Source: Odiellus spinosus
Lineage: Eukaryota > Arthropoda > Arachnida > Opiliones > Phalangiidae
Assembly (NCBI GenBank): GCA_963920705.1
Contig: OY987239.1
Span: 6,191,871 to 6,255,870 of the forward strand
DNA length: 64,000 nt
Direction: 5' to 3'
In this document: positions 62,701 through 64,000 of the stretch, in pieces
How the letters are laid out: each line of letters opens with the position of its first letter
Numbering within the stretch: position 1 is the stretch's first letter
Notes under the pieces: generated by a model
What the model saw: only the letters and a program-made list of their open reading frames with translations
What the model was told of the DNA's origin: nothing
Database searches by the model: none
Program-made: the position numbers and the translations under genes

Positions 62701-63102
62701 CACGTGATAGCACACGTGATAGCAAGGCTAATTTACATTACACACTGCGTATTATATAAGATTAATGTACACATTTCAACAGAAAACCTGATCTCTTCCG
62801 CCTCGCTACAAATGGAACGAGAACCAATACTAAAACAGGTAGATGAAAATACACCCTGAAGAATATATTCCTACGTTTATTAATTATAACAAAACACGAT
62901 TTTAGGTTCAGTTCAGGAAAAAGTTTGTTTTACTAAACCTGGAATGACTGAGATGAATCTCTACGAAGAGTACGATAGGAAATCAGTAGATTTGATGAAT
63001 CTAAACGACACCTGTTCTACCGATTCCGTGATTAAGAAACAACCTGATCTAGATTCGCCTATCTATGACAACTGTCTCGGCCAGAGCCACCATTTGGCCT
63101 AG
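56740..63102 (+). CDS. Gene D: FN3 receptor with duplicated modules (about 1047 aa)
   Basis: Sixteen exons with consistent phases: 56740-56830, 56901-57212, 57270-57581, 58124-58402, 58465-58733, 58810-58885, 59322-59715, 59775-60024, 60183-60225, 60287-60337, 61120-61522, 61583-61829, 61909-61951, 62020-62140, 62783-62838 and 62906-63102. Compared with gene A it has FN3 domain 1 twice in a row, and the FN3-4 plus membrane-proximal module twice, joined by a new 51-bp exon (VTEKLWKVETGNYSVTS). One membrane helix (FFNSTIILTVILVFVVFFNI) and a tail with NLYEEYD and SPIYDNCLG follow. The ITIM-like VVYEEI of A and C is absent; the YxN motif is kept. No lesion found. Confidence 0.8.
57270..57581 (+). 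CDS. Gene D exon 2b: second copy of FN3 domain 1
   Basis: Starts LEVVRSLTAYFDESSKTIVV and keeps the core VKLVHRYWRHFCFVP. It lies only 57 bp after exon 2a, so it arose by a local tandem duplication of exon plus splice sites. Both copies are symmetrical (phase 1-1, 312 bp), so skipping either keeps the frame. Confidence 0.8.
57770..58080. mobile_element. Family J repeat in gene D intron
   Basis: Inverted ends around ATAAAAGTAAACAACGCCCC and GGGCCGTTGTTTACTTTTAA. Its right half matches 20390-20480. Confidence 0.6.
58915..59110 (+). mobile_element. Family I repeat in gene D intron 5
   Basis: Inverted relative to 35755-35895 of gene B, so it inserted independently in the two genes. Confidence 0.6.
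60287..60337 (+). CDS. Gene D linker exon unique in the cluster
   Basis: 51 bp between CTATAG and GTTAGT, encoding VTEKLWKVETGNYSVTS in phase 1-1. It sits where genes A and C have the membrane-helix exon, and replaces it so that the chain can continue into a second FN3-4 module. It may be a remnant of that exon. Confidence 0.6.
60412..60889 (+). mobile_element. Family C MITE in gene D intron
   Basis: Starts GAGCTCGTATTTAATATC after a TA. The right terminus is lost near ATACGAATGTTC. Confidence 0.75.
61120..61951 (+). CDS. Gene D second FN3-4 and membrane-proximal module
   Basis: Exons 61120-61522, 61583-61829 and 61909-61951. INLELENRTTTSLCISWMEP, the GYGPPVHQLFYT end and FTVGDGEYYDEFYNAPLENG repeat the layout of 59322-60225. 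This copy precedes the membrane helix, so it is the original; the upstream copy would be the added one. Confidence 0.78.
62190..62460. mobile_element. Family B fragment in gene D intron between helix and tail
   Basis: Arms with GAAAATAGGCTTAGCTGG and CCAGCTAAGCCTATTTTCC. Same position as in genes A, B and C. Confidence 0.72.
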
Positions 63103-63774
63103 ACAAGGTTATTTTACTTTCAAGTGGGCCAGAAAATTGGCTTTTAAAGATATTCTAAATTAAAAACATGCATTTTTTTCGGAAATCGAATGTTACGTCA
63201 CATTATAAATCTCTTCCTTCGAAGCGTTGGAAGAATGTTGAACAAGGACGAAGAAATAACCAAATATTATTTGACGCAACATAATTTTAACTTAAATTTC
63301 AAAAAGTTGAATTAAAAAATTAAATAAAGTTTAACTGGATTGAATTTTTGTACAAAAATTAAAGCCTTGAAGAATGCAACCTAACAACGTGATTTTTTTT
63401 ATCGATTCCTTATGGTTTAAATAGACCTAATCCGCCAGTAAAAAAAATTACAAACAAATATTAAACTAGAAATAAATTTAAAGCTGGATTCATCTCAGAA
63501 TGAAATTATATTTCCATGACATTCAAATTTCAACGAAATTGTGTTACTACCCCTTTTTGAATTTGGAATATTTTTGCTTTTTTTCTTATACGTTAACAAG
63601 GACCATAGTTGGATTAGTCGTTCCAATAACGCGAGTGACATTTCTGAGAAGGCATGCAACGTTTAAGATATGAAAAGCCAATTTGATGGACGGAAAAAAA
63701 AAGTTTTTTTTGCCGGTCTGGTTTTATTCTTAGAAAGCGGTGCCTTATAATCTTTAAAGGGAAGCTTGGAGCAA
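63103..63774. other. Downstream of gene D
   Basis: The 3' UTR should be here. A family B left arm only (GAATGCAACCTAACAACG, about 63365-63485) is present. No further exon of the cluster is seen. Confidence 0.45.
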
Positions 63775-64000
63775 AAATCCGTTTTTATCCAAAAAGTATC
63801 TAAGAATATTATCCCCGTTATACATTCGGATAAAAAAATTTATAATTTATTTTCGTGAAAAATAACGAATAAAAAAATGATTTAAAATCTTAGTTTCGTC
63901 GTTTTATTTATATTCTTCGAATTAAAAGTCAATTTGAAATTTTTTCATATATTTTAGACTAATTCTGGAAACGCGAATGTTTCTTATCCATCGTTATACG
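63775..64000 (+). mobile_element. Family C MITE, cut by the window end
   Basis: Enters the consensus at CCGTTTTTATCC and continues to TATCCATCGTTATACG. The left terminus is missing. Confidence 0.75.

Noticed and set aside
27906-63102. Receptor tyrosine phosphatase genes
   Set aside because: The ectodomain is similar, but each copy ends with a short tail and stop, and no catalytic domain was found in any frame downstream.

Overview
This window is nuclear DNA of an animal, most likely an arthropod. It is AT-rich, its genes are split by GT-AG introns, and it contains a divergent Cys-loop (nicotinic-type) receptor gene, fibronectin type III (FN3) receptor genes, a Ty3/gypsy retrotransposon and a PIF/Harbinger transposon. 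Several internal tracts of TTAGG/CCTAA, the arthropod telomere unit, are present. I could not place it to species.

Left part (about 1-25.6 kb, minus strand): one gene dominates. Seven exons of a nicotinic acetylcholine receptor-like subunit run from 25597 down to 2124, and every exon-exon phase agrees. Exon 1 (start codon and signal peptide) was not identified. The introns hold two large satellites (21-bp units at 5.7-6.9 kb, 27-bp units at 12.5-13.8 kb), many short inverted-repeat transposons and a Harbinger copy.

Right part (about 26.3-63.1 kb, plus strand): a tandem cluster of related genes for single-pass receptors. Each has a signal peptide, FN3 domains, a membrane-proximal domain like that of receptor tyrosine phosphatases, one membrane helix and a short tail without a phosphatase domain. 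The order is an orphan 3' end (B0), gene A (intact), gene B (pseudogene), gene C (intact, split by a retrotransposon in an intron) and gene D (intact, with extra FN3 modules). Sequence pairs A with C, and B0/B with D, which points to repeated duplication of a two-gene block.

Mobile DNA fills most of the rest. At least ten families of non-autonomous inverted-repeat elements can be told apart, and several have readable target duplications (TTAA, TA, TTA, CGA and an unusual 7-bp class). Nested insertions give a relative order of events. Three loci share an odd layout: two opposite-facing minisatellite arrays around a TTAGG tract. The repeat family letters used here (A-M) are my own labels. Exon limits come from splice sites and phase read by eye, not from transcripts.
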